Shown here: piece after piece, positions 42,849-53,500 of the stretch
How positions within the stretch are numbered: position 1 is the stretch's first letter
Layout of the letters: each line of letters starts with the position of its first letter
Source of the DNA: Maribacter sp.
GTDB taxonomy: Bacteria > Bacteroidota > Bacteroidia > Flavobacteriales > Flavobacteriaceae
Direction of reading: 5' to 3'
Assembly: GCA_011050675.1 (NCBI GenBank)
Contig: DRFI01000011.1
Span: forward strand, 1-64,000
Length of the DNA stretch: 64,000 nucleotides
Notes under the pieces: model-generated
What the model was told of the DNA's origin: nothing
What the model saw: the letters and a program-made list of their open reading frames with translations, nothing else
The model's database searches: none
Made by a program: the position numbers and the translations under genes

Positions 42849-43466
42849 TTAAGGCATACGTTTTTTCATTTCATCAGCAACAGCTTTTTCTGAAGGACCT
42901 TGTTTTTCTAATTCCGAAATAATTTTTGGATGGTCATGGCTTCTGCCTTGAGAGAGTTTGTTTACGGCTTGTATATCATTAATTTCAATTTCAAACCCGA
43001 TAATGCCACTAACCTGTCTCATAGTTTTATCAGACATATCGTTCAATGAAATAGGATGCTCAGACTTCTGCTCATATTTATTAACAAGCTCATGTAAAGA
43101 AGTAAGTAGTTTTTCTGAGGTTTGAATTTTTACAGTACCATAAACATGAACGGCAATATAGTTCCAAGTAGGTACTTCTTCTTGCTGATACCAAGAAGAG
43201 GAGACGTAACTATGTGGGCCATTAAAAATACAAAGCACTTCATCACCATTAATTATTTTTTTGCTCTGTAAATTGGCTTTTGCTATATGCCCAACCAGTA
43301 CGTCATTACCTGTAGCATTTTTCCCAAGTTCTAAAGGAATATGAGTACCCCAAGGCTTACCATCGATAGTATTAATTAAAATACCAAAACTATTGCCTTT
43401 TAGAAAGTCATGAATCTCATTAATATCATTAATATCATTGTTCTTGTAGTGTTCGGGAATATACAT
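42849..43466 (-). CDS. paiB: PaiB-like FMN-binding protein
   Basis: A 205-residue member of the PaiB family, a split-barrel FMN-binding protein called a negative transcriptional regulator in Bacillus. Visible signature: MYIPEHYKNND, GTHIPLELGKN, HIAKANLQSKKI, CIFNGPHSYVSSSWY, VPTWNYIAVHVYG and GFEIEINDIQAVNKLSQG. The DNA-binding role is disputed; an FMN-dependent redox role is possible. Cytoplasmic. Confidence 0.92.
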   Translation of the reverse strand: MYIPEHYKNNDINDINEIHDFLKGNSFGILINTIDGKPWGTHIPLELGKNATGNDVLVGHIAKANLQSKKIINGDEVLCIFNGPHSYVSSSWYQQEEVPTWNYIAVHVYGTVKIQTSEKLLTSLHELVNKYEQKSEHPISLNDMSDKTMRQVSGIIGFEIEINDIQAVNKLSQGRSHDHPKIISELEKQGPSEKAVADEMKKRMP

Positions 43467-43593
43467 ATGGGTTGGTTTTAAACGTAAATATACTAGTTTT
43501 ATGTAATTGCTTTTAGAACCAAATATTTAATGTTTAGTGCTAAGCAATTGACAAAATCCTAATTATCTTGTATTAGAATTTTAAAATAAGAAT

Positions 43594-44427
43594 ATGCCAT
43601 TTATAACAAATACAAAAGCAAAAGAACAAGTAGACATTTTCTATGAAGATTATGGAAGCGGACAACCTGTAATATTAATACACGGGTGGCCTCTAAGCCG
43701 TAAATCTTGGGAACAACAGGTATGGAAAATAGTGGAAGAAGGCTATCGTTGTATATCATATGACCGTAGAGGTTTTGGAACATCATCTGCACCTTGGGGA
43801 GAATATGACTATTCTGCTCTGGCGAGTGATTTAAACGCCATTATTGAAGAGTTAGATTTGAAAGACGCTGTTATTGTAGGTTTTTCAATGGGAGGAGGGG
43901 AAGTAGTGCGGTATTTAACGGATTATGGCTCTAGTAGAATTTCAAAAGCAGCATTAATAAGCTCTATCGTTCCATTAGTAAAACATAAATCTGATAATCC
44001 AGCTGGAGTGCCAGAAGAAGCTTTAGAAGGTATTATAGATGCCTTACAGAAAGATAGAGTTGGATTCTTAAAGGAATTTAGCAAAGGATTCTACAATTAT
44101 GAGGATAATAAGAATAATCGAGTAAGTCAGGCACAATTAGACTATGACTTTAATATAGCATCATTTGCTTCACCTAGAGCAACAATACAAGCGGCGCTTG
44201 CATGGATGCATACCGATTTTAGACCCGAATTAAAAAATGTAACAGTGCCAACATTAATTGTTCATGGTGACGCAGATGCAACGGTACCTCTTGAAACTTC
44301 GGCAAAACAAGCTGCAGAAGGAATTAAGTATAGTACGCTGGAGATTATCAAAGGAGCTCCGCACGGACTTAATGTAACTCACACAGAAGAATTGAATGAA
44401 ATATTAATTTCATTTTTAAAGAAATAA
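43594..44427 (+). CDS. Non-heme chloroperoxidase-type alpha/beta hydrolase
   Basis: A 277-residue alpha/beta hydrolase of the non-heme haloperoxidase/esterase type. The nucleophile is Ser98 in VGFSMGGGEVVRY; the acid lies in HGDADATVPLE (about residue 228) and the histidine in GAPHGLNVTH (about 257). The LIHGWPLSRKSWEQQ loop and YDRRGFGTSS match the family. Such enzymes act as esterases or perhydrolases; haloperoxidase activity needs a carboxylic acid cosubstrate and is not a physiological certainty. No signal peptide. A terminator follows at 44447. Confidence 0.9.
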   Translation: MPFITNTKAKEQVDIFYEDYGSGQPVILIHGWPLSRKSWEQQVWKIVEEGYRCISYDRRGFGTSSAPWGEYDYSALASDLNAIIEELDLKDAVIVGFSMGGGEVVRYLTDYGSSRISKAALISSIVPLVKHKSDNPAGVPEEALEGIIDALQKDRVGFLKEFSKGFYNYEDNKNNRVSQAQLDYDFNIASFASPRATIQAALAWMHTDFRPELKNVTVPTLIVHGDADATVPLETSAKQAAEGIKYSTLEIIKGAPHGLNVTHTEELNEILISFLKK

Positions 44428-44446
44428 TATAAAATATCTTTTAAAT

Positions 44447-44482
44447 AAAAATCCCGATTGTGTAAACAATCGGGATTTTTTT
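44447..44482. terminator. Bidirectional terminator
   Basis: A 14-bp perfect stem AAAAATCCCGATTG (44447-44460) with CAATCGGGATTTTT (44467-44480) and loop TGTAAA, T run after; between the convergent hydrolase gene and the minus-strand nuclease-family gene. Confidence 0.95.
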
Positions 44483-44500
44483 ATGGTTTCTAAGAAAAGC

Positions 44501-45343
44501 TTAGTTCATCATTTCTAAGTTTGCGAGTACGGGCAAATGATCAGAAATATGTTTGTTGTTTTCCATTCTATCATCAATATGAATATACTCTAGAACTTTA
44601 AAATTCTCAACAAACACATAGTCGATACGGTTGGTTAAGACTTTATTATGGTCAAAACCGCTAAAGGAACCTGTAGGACCATAGAAAGGTTTTTTGGTGA
44701 TAGATTGTCCATCCGTTAAAGCACCTTGTAAGTATTTGATAGGAGTTTCATTAGGGCTCAAATTTAAATCACCCATAAGAACTACCGGAAGCTTATCTGA
44801 ATTGACTTCTTTGATTTTAGCCACAATAAGGTCAGCAGATTTTTCACGAGCAACAGTACCTTTATGATCAAAATGGGTATTAAAAACCATAAACTGTTTA
44901 CTAGTTGCTAAATCTACAAATACACCATACGTACATATACGTTCCATAGAAGCGTCCCAACCCACAGAAATTTCTTGGGGAGTTTCAGAAAGCCAGAACG
45001 TTTCACTTTTTAAAAGCTTATACTTTTTGATATTGTAAAGAATAGGGGAGTATTCCCCTTTTTTCTTTCCATCATCTCGACCTACACCAATAGAGGTGTA
45101 ATCTAATAAGTTCTGATTTAAGTAAATCAACTGATGATCAAGAACCTCTTGCATACCAATAATACCTGGTCCATAGTGGTTCAAAAGGTCAACCATAGCG
45201 ACTTTTCGGTCGTTCCAATTATTTACGGTATCGTTTACATTATCATATTTAATATTGTACGACAATACCTTAATTTCTTGTCCGTATATATTTAAAAGCG
45301 AGATGAATAACGCTAGAGTGAAAATAAATTTTTGTGCTTTCAT
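44501..45343 (-). CDS. Exported endonuclease/exonuclease/phosphatase family protein
   Basis: A 280-residue protein with a signal peptide (cleaved after IYGQ, about residue 22) and an EEP fold domain: VLSYNIKYDN (Asn ligand), GMQEVLDHQ (catalytic Glu), VFNTHFDHKG, MGDLNLSPNET (Asp-Asn metal/phosphate pair) and ISDHLPV (catalytic Asp-His). Exported members act as phosphodiesterases, nucleases or sphingomyelinase-like enzymes; the substrate cannot be told here. Four bases after the stop codon of the S9 peptidase gene, so these two are one operon. Confidence 0.9.
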   Translation of the reverse strand: MKAQKFIFTLALFISLLNIYGQEIKVLSYNIKYDNVNDTVNNWNDRKVAMVDLLNHYGPGIIGMQEVLDHQLIYLNQNLLDYTSIGVGRDDGKKKGEYSPILYNIKKYKLLKSETFWLSETPQEISVGWDASMERICTYGVFVDLATSKQFMVFNTHFDHKGTVAREKSADLIVAKIKEVNSDKLPVVLMGDLNLSPNETPIKYLQGALTDGQSITKKPFYGPTGSFSGFDHNKVLTNRIDYVFVENFKVLEYIHIDDRMENNKHISDHLPVLANLEMMN

Positions 45344-45347
45344 ACGG

Positions 45348-47375
45348 CTATTCTGCTTCTTTGTATTTCTCGAACCAAGCTAAAACACTGGCAATTTTTG
45401 CAATCAAATTACTTGGTCTATTAGCAATCCCATGCCCAGCACCTGGTATACGTACCATAGCAGTTTCTACACCTTCTAATTTTAGTGCGGTATAGAATTG
45501 TTCAGATTCTGCAATTGGAGTTCTATAATCTTCTTCACCAGTAAGTAACATGGTGGGTGTAGTTACATTGGCAACATACATTAAAGGGGAACGTCTAAAA
45601 TAATTTTCAGGATCTTCCCATGGTTTTTTACCAAACCAATATTTAGAGAAAAATGCAGCACCATCCGCATACAATACAAAGCTTGTCCAGTTAATTACTG
45701 GCTTGGCAACTACAGCAGCTTTAAATCGGTCTGTTTTTCCCACAATCCAAGCAGTAAGCACACCGCCGCCACTACCACCGGTAACAAAAAGATTGTCTGT
45801 ATCTATATATCCCTTTTCAATAACGGCATCTACACCACTCATTAAATCTTCATAATCATGATTAGGGTAGTCGTGGTGAATTAAATTTCCAAATTCTGCT
45901 CCGTAACTTGTACTACCTCTAGGGTTGCTATATAGAACCACATAACCTGCGGCGGCATATGCTTGTATTTCGGCACTATAAACAGAACCGTAGCTAGTAA
46001 ACGGTCCTCCATGAATTTCAAGAATAAACGGGTATTTCTTATTTGGATCAAAATTTGGCGGAGTAACCACCCATCCTTGAATCTTTTGTTGGTCATAAGA
46101 AGACTCCCACCAAATTTCTTCAGTTTTACCCAAGTTCCTGAACGAGAAAAGATCATCGTTTACAAAAGTTAAACGTTTAGATCCTTTTTTATCGGCAGCA
46201 CCTAAATCAGAAGGGTGTTCCGTATTACCAAGAGTATATGCAAATCGTGAGTTTTTAGAAACTGTAAAATCACCTGCATTATAAGGTCTTCCTAATGACA
46301 AACCACCAAGACCCTCAACTAAAGTTGTGATTTTTCCTTCAAGAGTAATGTGTCCAATTTTGGTAGTACCTTCAGTGTCATATTGAAAATAAAGACCTTT
46401 ACCATCGTTAGCCCATTGTGCATTGGCTATATCTCTATCAAAATTTCCAGAAAGCAATTTTGAGTTTGTACCATCGGTATTCATTACATATAAATTGGTA
46501 ATCTGATACCCCATTAGTTTATCATCATTACCCGTGTAAGCAATCATTTTACCATCAGGTGAAACTGTTGGTGAACTGTCTGGACCATATCGTGTAGTCA
46601 ACGGAGAAACTTCGCCTTTAGAAATGCTAAGCGCATATACTTCACTATTAGCAGGTTCAAAAGCCTCGTCAGGATTAAAATTAGCAGAGAAGTAAAGTGT
46701 CTTGTCATTTTTAGCCCAAACAGGTGCACCGTGATCAAATGTTGTTGCCGTCAATTGATTAGGTGTACCACCATCAATTGAAAGAGTGAAAATTTGGTCG
46801 TGTCCACCTTTAATGTAACCTTGACCGTCACCTCTGTAATTCAATTTGTCAATGTAAGTCGGTGGTGTATTCCATTTTGCACCCTCTGGTTTAGCCGGTA
46901 ATTTAACTATAGATTCTTCAGCTTCTGGCACAAACATGGTAAATGCCAAATAACGGTCGTCGTTAGACCAACTAACCGCTCCAGGAGCTTTTGGCGTATT
47001 GGTTAATGGTGCAATTTCTTTTGTATCCATCCACATGATATACAATTTCATCTTATCATCGGTTTTGTTCGATTTAAAGATGATTTTTTTACCATCATGT
47101 GACCAACGTGGGTAATTATCGTTTTGGTTACCAGTGGTTATTGGTCTGTTCTGCGAACCATCATAATTTACCATCCATAAGTTCGATAAGTTCTTATCTG
47201 TCATGATGTCCTTAAAATTTCGGACATAGATAATTTTGGTTCCATCAGGTGATATCTGAGGGTCAGATACAAACTCCATGTTAAAGATATCGGTAAGCTC
47301 AAGATTAGAAGAAACTTGTGCAGTTACAGATACTGTAAACAGTAAGAGAAATAGTGTTTTAATAATAATCTTCAT
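45348..47375 (-). CDS. S9 family prolyl-oligopeptidase-type peptidase, exported
   Basis: A 675-residue enzyme with a signal peptide (cut about residue 19, SVTAQ). N-terminal beta-propeller with PD40 WD-like repeats (DPQISPDGTKIIYVRNF, YPRWSHDGKKIIF, SPTVSPDGKMIAYTG), then an alpha/beta hydrolase domain with Ser535 (TGGSGGGVLTAW), Asp616 (GEEDYRTP) and His648 (GAGHGI). Matches dipeptidyl/acyl-aminoacyl peptidases of the S9C type, cutting dipeptides or blocked residues from peptides. First gene of an operon with the EEP gene. No membrane anchor, so periplasmic. Confidence 0.94.
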   Translation of the reverse strand: MKIIIKTLFLLLFTVSVTAQVSSNLELTDIFNMEFVSDPQISPDGTKIIYVRNFKDIMTDKNLSNLWMVNYDGSQNRPITTGNQNDNYPRWSHDGKKIIFKSNKTDDKMKLYIMWMDTKEIAPLTNTPKAPGAVSWSNDDRYLAFTMFVPEAEESIVKLPAKPEGAKWNTPPTYIDKLNYRGDGQGYIKGGHDQIFTLSIDGGTPNQLTATTFDHGAPVWAKNDKTLYFSANFNPDEAFEPANSEVYALSISKGEVSPLTTRYGPDSSPTVSPDGKMIAYTGNDDKLMGYQITNLYVMNTDGTNSKLLSGNFDRDIANAQWANDGKGLYFQYDTEGTTKIGHITLEGKITTLVEGLGGLSLGRPYNAGDFTVSKNSRFAYTLGNTEHPSDLGAADKKGSKRLTFVNDDLFSFRNLGKTEEIWWESSYDQQKIQGWVVTPPNFDPNKKYPFILEIHGGPFTSYGSVYSAEIQAYAAAGYVVLYSNPRGSTSYGAEFGNLIHHDYPNHDYEDLMSGVDAVIEKGYIDTDNLFVTGGSGGGVLTAWIVGKTDRFKAAVVAKPVINWTSFVLYADGAAFFSKYWFGKKPWEDPENYFRRSPLMYVANVTTPTMLLTGEEDYRTPIAESEQFYTALKLEGVETAMVRIPGAGHGIANRPSNLIAKIASVLAWFEKYKEAE

Positions 47376-47670
47376 AGTGTTGAATTTGGTTTGAAATAGA
47401 TAGCATGAAGATAATAATAAAGCTTAAAAAGAGACGCCTTAGACTACAGTAAACTTATTAAAATATCGATGTTCTTAACATTCTCTTTTTGTATTTTCAC
47501 ATTAAAGAAGATAAAGGTTACTTATATCAAATTCATCTGGTACTTACGGTATGGTATGTACTTGAGGTACTTGCCTTCTGTAGTTTATTTAAAAACGGAT
47601 TACCCTTTTATACAGATATATAAGGTGAATTGTTTTAATTTTCTGATTGTTAGTATTTTAAAATATAAAA

Positions 47671-48660
47671 ATGAAAGTATTATTTATAGGAGGAACAGGA
47701 AACATTAGTACACCAAGTAGCAGATTGGCAGTAGCTAAAGGAATGGATTTATATGTATTGAATAGGGGGAAGGCGAAGGTAGAAATTGAAGGTGCAAATT
47801 CTATTATTGGCGATATTAATAAACCCGAAGAACTTACTGAGCTTAAAAAATATGACTGGGATGTTGTCGTAAACTGGATAGCTTTTACACCAGAAGACAT
47901 TGAGCGTGATATTGAATTGTTTAGAGGGAAAACAAAACAATATATTTTTATTAGTTCAGCATCATGTTACCAGACGCCTTTGAGCTATCCGGTGATAACC
48001 GAATCTACTCCGCTGTGTAATAATCTGTGGGACTATTCTCAAGGTAAAATACAATGCGAAGATCGTTTGCAAAAAGCATATAGAGAAGAAGGGTTTCCTA
48101 TCACTATTGTTCGTCCATCTTTAACGTACGATACCGTAATACCGATTGCTATTGGCGGATTTAATAAATACAATACGGCACAACGAATTCTAGATGGTAA
48201 AGAAATTATTGTACATGGCGATGGTACCTCGCTTTGGACAGTAACACACGCCGACGATTTTGCGAAAGGATTTGTTGGGTTGTTGGGAAATACACCAGCT
48301 ATTGGACATGCATTTCACATCACCTCAGATGAGGTACTTAGCTGGAATATGATTTATAAGATTTTGGCAGATGCTTTAGGGAAAGAAGCAAAGGTGGTAC
48401 ATATTGCTTCAGATTTTATATGCAAAGTAGAACCTTCATTTACGGGCACTTTGTTAGCGGATAAGGCAGAAAGTGTTTTGTTCGATAATACCAAGATTAA
48501 AACCTTTGTACCTGGTTTTAAAGCAACCATTCCGTTTTCGGAAGGAATTAAAAGAACTATTAAGTGGTTAAAAGAAAACCCAGAACATCAGAATATAGAT
48601 ACGGAGACAGAAGCTAAAATTGAAAATGTATTGAAGATTTATAAATCTTTCGCTACCTAA
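47671..48660 (+). CDS. NAD-dependent epimerase/dehydratase (atypical extended SDR)
   Basis: A 329-residue protein with the Rossmann glycine motif GGTGNIS at residues 7-13, where the canonical GxxGxxG third glycine is serine, and ISSASCYQ near 97. Downstream is a SDR-like WDYSQGKIQCED segment instead of the usual YxxxK: Tyr and Lys are in YSQGK. Family members include UDP-sugar epimerases and reductases; function unknown. Monocistronic; the 295 bases before it contain no gene I can support. Confidence 0.82.
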   Translation: MKVLFIGGTGNISTPSSRLAVAKGMDLYVLNRGKAKVEIEGANSIIGDINKPEELTELKKYDWDVVVNWIAFTPEDIERDIELFRGKTKQYIFISSASCYQTPLSYPVITESTPLCNNLWDYSQGKIQCEDRLQKAYREEGFPITIVRPSLTYDTVIPIAIGGFNKYNTAQRILDGKEIIVHGDGTSLWTVTHADDFAKGFVGLLGNTPAIGHAFHITSDEVLSWNMIYKILADALGKEAKVVHIASDFICKVEPSFTGTLLADKAESVLFDNTKIKTFVPGFKATIPFSEGIKRTIKWLKENPEHQNIDTETEAKIENVLKIYKSFAT

Positions 48661-48667
48661 CAAACTA

Positions 48668-49177
48668 TTAATTCTCGTTCAAGAAGCTTGAAACCAACCT
48701 AATTCTTTCAGATTCCATCTCACAGGTCCAGCTGTCTATAAACCATCTACCATTTTCAAAATGAAGTTGAATACTATTCAATCCCCTTATGTCCGAGGTA
48801 ATTTTCGGGTCTGTTCGTATTTCAAATGCGCTCCATACTTGAGCTAGATTTCCAAAATGGTTGACGTTTCTTTTAAGTTCTATTTCATAAAAGTCTTGAC
48901 GGGGAGATAAGCCCATTGGAATGTATTCTGATTCCAAGGTATGTGGGTTAGTATTGCCATTTTCATCTAAACGTATGATAACTGCATTTGTAGAGTGGAT
49001 AAAACTATCTCTTTCATACTGCCAAGGTTCTTTGCTAGAGCCAGATATTACATCGTAATAGGCATTTATAATTGCATCTATAGATTGTACATCTTTGGCA
49101 TATTTCTCATCTTTAGTTTGCGCAAAAATGGAAATACATGTTGTAAATGCAACTGTGAGTATTATCGTCTTTTTCAT
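48668..49177 (-). CDS. Exported NTF2-like hypothetical protein
   Basis: A 169-residue protein with a signal peptide (FTTCISIFAQ, cut about residue 20). The helical part AIINAYYDVISGSS followed by alternating strands (HTLESEYIPMGL, QVWSAFEIRT, IQLHFENGRWFIDSWTC) suggests an NTF2/SnoaL-like cone. No catalytic residues can be assigned. Convergent with the SDR gene, 7 bases between stops. Further NTF2-like proteins occur 9 kb downstream. Confidence 0.6.
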   Translation of the reverse strand: MKKTIILTVAFTTCISIFAQTKDEKYAKDVQSIDAIINAYYDVISGSSKEPWQYERDSFIHSTNAVIIRLDENGNTNPHTLESEYIPMGLSPRQDFYEIELKRNVNHFGNLAQVWSAFEIRTDPKITSDIRGLNSIQLHFENGRWFIDSWTCEMESERIRLVSSFLNEN

Positions 49178-49282
49178 AGTATTTATTTTGATCGTTTACA
49201 TTTATTCTATACATGCCATTTAGTTTTCATTGAGCAAGTTTTGACGGATTTCACGAAATAATTTAATCATAGCTACAAAAAT

Positions 49283-49310
49283 TTCCCTCTTGGAAGGGGC
49301 TAGGAGTAGC
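49283..49310. repeat. Dispersed intergenic repeat fragment
   Basis: The sequence TTCCCTCTTGGAAGGGG is of the C-rich then G-rich self-complementary kind that I recall as frequent in intergenic regions of Bacteroidetes genomes. It sits just after the dipeptidase stop codon. Confidence 0.35.
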
Positions 49311-49312
49311 TT

Positions 49313-50494
49313 TTATTTGGTTTCATTCGCCTTAAAAACTCGTAACAGGTTGCCACCAAGTATTTTATCGATATCATTTTTACTGTATCCTTTTTCGACC
49401 AATACTTTTGTAATTTTTAAATAATCCGTTACATCGTCTAATTCTTTTGGTGGTTGATAGATACCGTCAAAATCAGAGCCGATGCCAACATAATCCACCC
49501 CCACCAGGTTTATGACGTATTCAATATGTTTAATAACAAACTCGAAAGGCGCACGAAGTTCATAGGACTCATTTGTATATTTTCTGTACATAGATTCCTC
49601 AGCATGATATAACAATACTCCACTTTTCTCGAGGGAGTCTATTTCAATTTTATGCTTTTCTATAAATACAATTTCCCTTGGTTCAACCGAAGGATCTATA
49701 AATCCAGAATTAAAATTGATTTGTATAACGCCACCATTTTTAGCGACGGCTTTTATTTGGGTATCGTTCAAATTACGAGGGTGTGGACAAAGTTTGTAAA
49801 CTGAGCTATGAGAAGCAATAACAGGTTTTGAAGTCGTAGCAATAACATCGTAAAAAGTTTGTTCCCCAACATGTGAAATATCTACAATAATACCCAAAGC
49901 ATTCATTTTTTGAACCACTTCTTTTCCAAACATCGTCAGTCCATTTTTACCTTCAGAATTTTTTGCTCCTTCCGGATTGGTTTCGTCTGCAGCACTTGTT
50001 GCCCAAGGTGTAGAATTGTTCCATGTCAACGTAATATACCGTACACCACGATTATATAGGACTTCCATATTGTCCAAATCGTTTTCAAATTGATGACCGC
50101 CTTCAAGCCCGATCAACGCAGCTATTTTATTTTGTTCTACTACTTTTAGAAGTTCTTTTGAATTGACCACTTTTACTATTTTATCAGGATTTCGTTTTAT
50201 AACGGCATCCAAACTATCTAGTTGTCTATTGGCAAATGCATACGGGTTCAGCTGTTCGCCATCGCTCCAAACAGAAAAGAATTGTGCATCTATTCCACCA
50301 TCTTTCATTCTATTAAGATCGCTGTGGGTTTTGCCTTTTAAATCAGAATCGAAAACGAAACCCTTTTCCATTGTTTGGGTAAGAAAATCGTTGTGAGTAT
50401 CCACAAAAATTGCTTTGTTATGGATGTTTTGATAGTTTTGGGCACTTAATTGAAGGGTTACAATAAGGCTGAAGAATAGTAATTTGGTTTTCAT
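49313..50494 (-). CDS. Membrane dipeptidase (M19, renal dipeptidase family), exported
   Basis: A 393-residue enzyme with a signal peptide ending SAQ (residue 19). Zinc-binding pattern: His34-x-Asp36 (FVDTHNDFL), Glu in IGLEGGHQ (about 126), His in IVDISHVGEQT (about 205) and ASHSSVY (about 226), with GIGSDFDG near the C-terminus. M19 enzymes cleave dipeptides including those with D-residues. Periplasmic. About 100 bases separate it from the tricorn-like gene on the same strand. Confidence 0.92.
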   Translation of the reverse strand: MKTKLLFFSLIVTLQLSAQNYQNIHNKAIFVDTHNDFLTQTMEKGFVFDSDLKGKTHSDLNRMKDGGIDAQFFSVWSDGEQLNPYAFANRQLDSLDAVIKRNPDKIVKVVNSKELLKVVEQNKIAALIGLEGGHQFENDLDNMEVLYNRGVRYITLTWNNSTPWATSAADETNPEGAKNSEGKNGLTMFGKEVVQKMNALGIIVDISHVGEQTFYDVIATTSKPVIASHSSVYKLCPHPRNLNDTQIKAVAKNGGVIQINFNSGFIDPSVEPREIVFIEKHKIEIDSLEKSGVLLYHAEESMYRKYTNESYELRAPFEFVIKHIEYVINLVGVDYVGIGSDFDGIYQPPKELDDVTDYLKITKVLVEKGYSKNDIDKILGGNLLRVFKANETK

Positions 50495-50597
50495 TTTTAG
50501 TTGATATTACCTGGTTTGGCTTGTTCATTATTTTCTTCTAAGAAATGTTGTAAGATTTTTAAAATAATTTTATCATAGTCATATCTTTCTATTTACT

Positions 50598-53500
50598 TTA
50601 ATTTCCTGTTGCGGGAGTCGAAAATTTTGGAGGAACAATACTCATTTTTGTTCCTAGTTGTTTTAATAGTTCTTGGACTGCTCTTTCTAGTTGTGGATCT
50701 TTTCCATTGGATATAGATAATGCATCTTGACGCACTTCTATATCTGGGGCAACCCCAGTGTTTTCCGCAACCCATTTGTTGTTTATAGGGTCGAAAACGG
50801 CATTATCGGGAGAGGTCAGTGCGCCGCCATCTACCAAAGCATAATGAACAGAAGATTTTACTAAACCGCCCCATGTGGTCACACCAATAAGCTTACCTGC
50901 TTTTTGTTGACGGAATACCCATGGAAAGAAATCCCCGCCAGAACCGGCCATTTCGTTGATTAAGAGCACTTTTGGTCCTAAAATACCTGCAGGTAATTGC
51001 ATGGGTTTTCCATTGGGTACTTCGTTTGTTAAGCCTGCCCGTAAACTTCTAGTCATAAGGTCTACCATGTAGTCGTCTAGGAGTCCGCCGCCATTAAAAC
51101 GTTCATCAATGACCGCACCTTCTTTGTCTTGCTGTGCAAAATAATAGCGATTAAAGGAGACATAGCCTTCATCCGATGTATTAGGTAACCAAACATAGCC
51201 CAATCTACCGTTGGAAAGCGAATCTACCATTCTACGATTATCTTCTACCCATGTACGTTGCCTTAAAGAGTTTTCACTTTTTATAGGTTTTACGATTTCT
51301 TTCCATGCTCCTTCAAAAGTTGGTTCGCTATTGATATGTACAATGGTTTGCTTGTCTACTGTGCCATCTAAATACTTGTAGATATTGTCGGTGCCTTTAA
51401 GTTCATCGCCATTGATACCTACTACATAATAACCGTTTTTTATGTTGAGGCCAGGGGCATCTAAGGGTCCAGATAAACCTGGATTCCAACTTTCGGTAGT
51501 ATACATTCTATTTATTTTCCAGCGATTGTTTTCGACAGTCATATCCGCTCCAAGCATTCCCATTTTGGAATCGGCAACTTCTGGATAATCCCCTCCAAAC
51601 ACAAAACTATGACCTACAGAAAGCTCACCGTTTACCTGGTCTAAAACATAGGTAAGGTCTGCTCTATGTTTTATAAAAGGCACTAGCGGCGCGTAACGTT
51701 CATAAACCGTATTCCAATCACGACCATGAAGATTTGGGTCATAAAAATAATCGCGCTCATATCGCCATGCTTCTTCGAACATCTGTTTCCATTCCATGGA
51801 GCGATCTAATTTCATTTGTAGTTCTACTTTTACCGTTTTTCCTTTTTCACCACTATCACCTTTGGTGTCCATAACGTTCCATTGACCGTTTACTTTTGCC
51901 AATAAATGTTCTCCGTTACCTGTGATGGATACATTTTCTGCGCCTGAAAGGAAGTCTTTGCCTTTTTGATCTTCTAGCGTAAATTTTTTAAGGGAGAGAC
52001 CTTTTTGATTAGGAACGTATTCTCCCAAAAATACAGCACCTTCTGGTCCTGCAGCAATAAAGTAGTATTCGCGTTCTGGAACTGGGAGTGCTAATGTGCG
52101 TCGGCTTAAATTGTCAAAATCTATTTTTACGGTCTTTTTTGGAGCCTCTTCATCCTTTCCTTTTTTATTCTTCTTTTTATCGCCGTCTTTTTTATCGCCG
52201 TCTTTTTTATCGTCGACTTTCTTTTCAGGAGTTTCCTCATCACTTTTTGGTTTAAAAGGAGAGGGGTCGTCCTGCTGTAAATTAACGATATAGGCGGCAT
52301 ATGATGGACTTGATGACATTGAACTCGTATTTGCCCAACCTGAGCCCAATGCCACTTCGGTACTCGCTAAAAAGTAAAATTGTTTATGGTTTAAATCCCA
52401 AACGGGTGAAAACGAATCTGCAAAAACATCTGTAATAGCTCTTTTTTGTCCATCCATGACCGACCATATAAAAATCTGTCTGAAATTATTACTGCCAGCT
52501 TTTGCATACGCTAGCCAATTAGAATCTGGCGACCAGTTCATAGTAATACTACCACGTTCTATATTAGTTCCCCCAACATCTATAGTCTGTATGGTTTTTG
52601 TTTCTAAATTTAATACCCGTAAGCGAACATCATCATCTACAAAGGCGATATATTTTCCGTCGGGCGACCAACTAGGGTCCCATGCCATTTTAGATTCTCC
52701 TATAGCAATTGGCGTAGGTGCATCTAACCCGTCTTGTGATGCCAGCATCAGTGCATACCCTTTTCCATCTATATCAGAAAACCAGGCTAATTGATCCCCT
52801 TTTGGTGACCAAATGGGTGCTCTATCTGCGGCATTTGCAGTTTCCGTTATATTTCTAGAGTCGCCAAACTCCACAGGTATCGTAAAAATATCGCCTCGTG
52901 ATTCTACAATGACCCTCTTTCCATTGGGAGATAGGGATGCAGCACGTGCAGAGGAACTTACATCTTCCCATTTAATAGCAGCCCAAGGAAAATCACCAAT
53001 AATATCTATTTGTATTTGTTTTGTTGTTTTCGTATTTAAATCTAACAGGTATAAATAACCTTCACGTTCATAAGCGAGTGTAGTATCATTTCCCGCCAAC
53101 CATTTAACATCTGCACCTTTGAATTCTGAAACTTGATGTAATTCTTTGCTTTTAGTATTGTATGACCAAATATTCGCTACCAAATCACGATCCGATATAA
53201 AATAGACTACATCGCCCAACCATAGAGGTTGAATGTCAGTAGTACTTTCGTTAGGTAATAATTCTTCTTCTGAAGTTGTGGTGTTCAAGATAATCAATGG
53301 TGTATTTTGACCTCCTCTGTATCCGCGCCATTCGCTGTCCCAACGGCTTATTCTATCGATAATCAAGTGCTTGCCATCAGGTGCAAAAGCGCCATCAAAA
53401 CCCCATTGCGGATGAACCAACGAGGGAATGTTTTCGGTAACGTCAGTAGTCCATAAACGATTAAAGGGACTTGGAGCTGTATCTCGGTTACTAGCGTAGA

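Noticed and set aside
47469..47708. 79-codon plus-strand frame before the SDR gene
   Set aside because: Hydrophobic, Tyr/Ile-rich AT-driven sequence running into the SDR start in another frame; no start signal or family.
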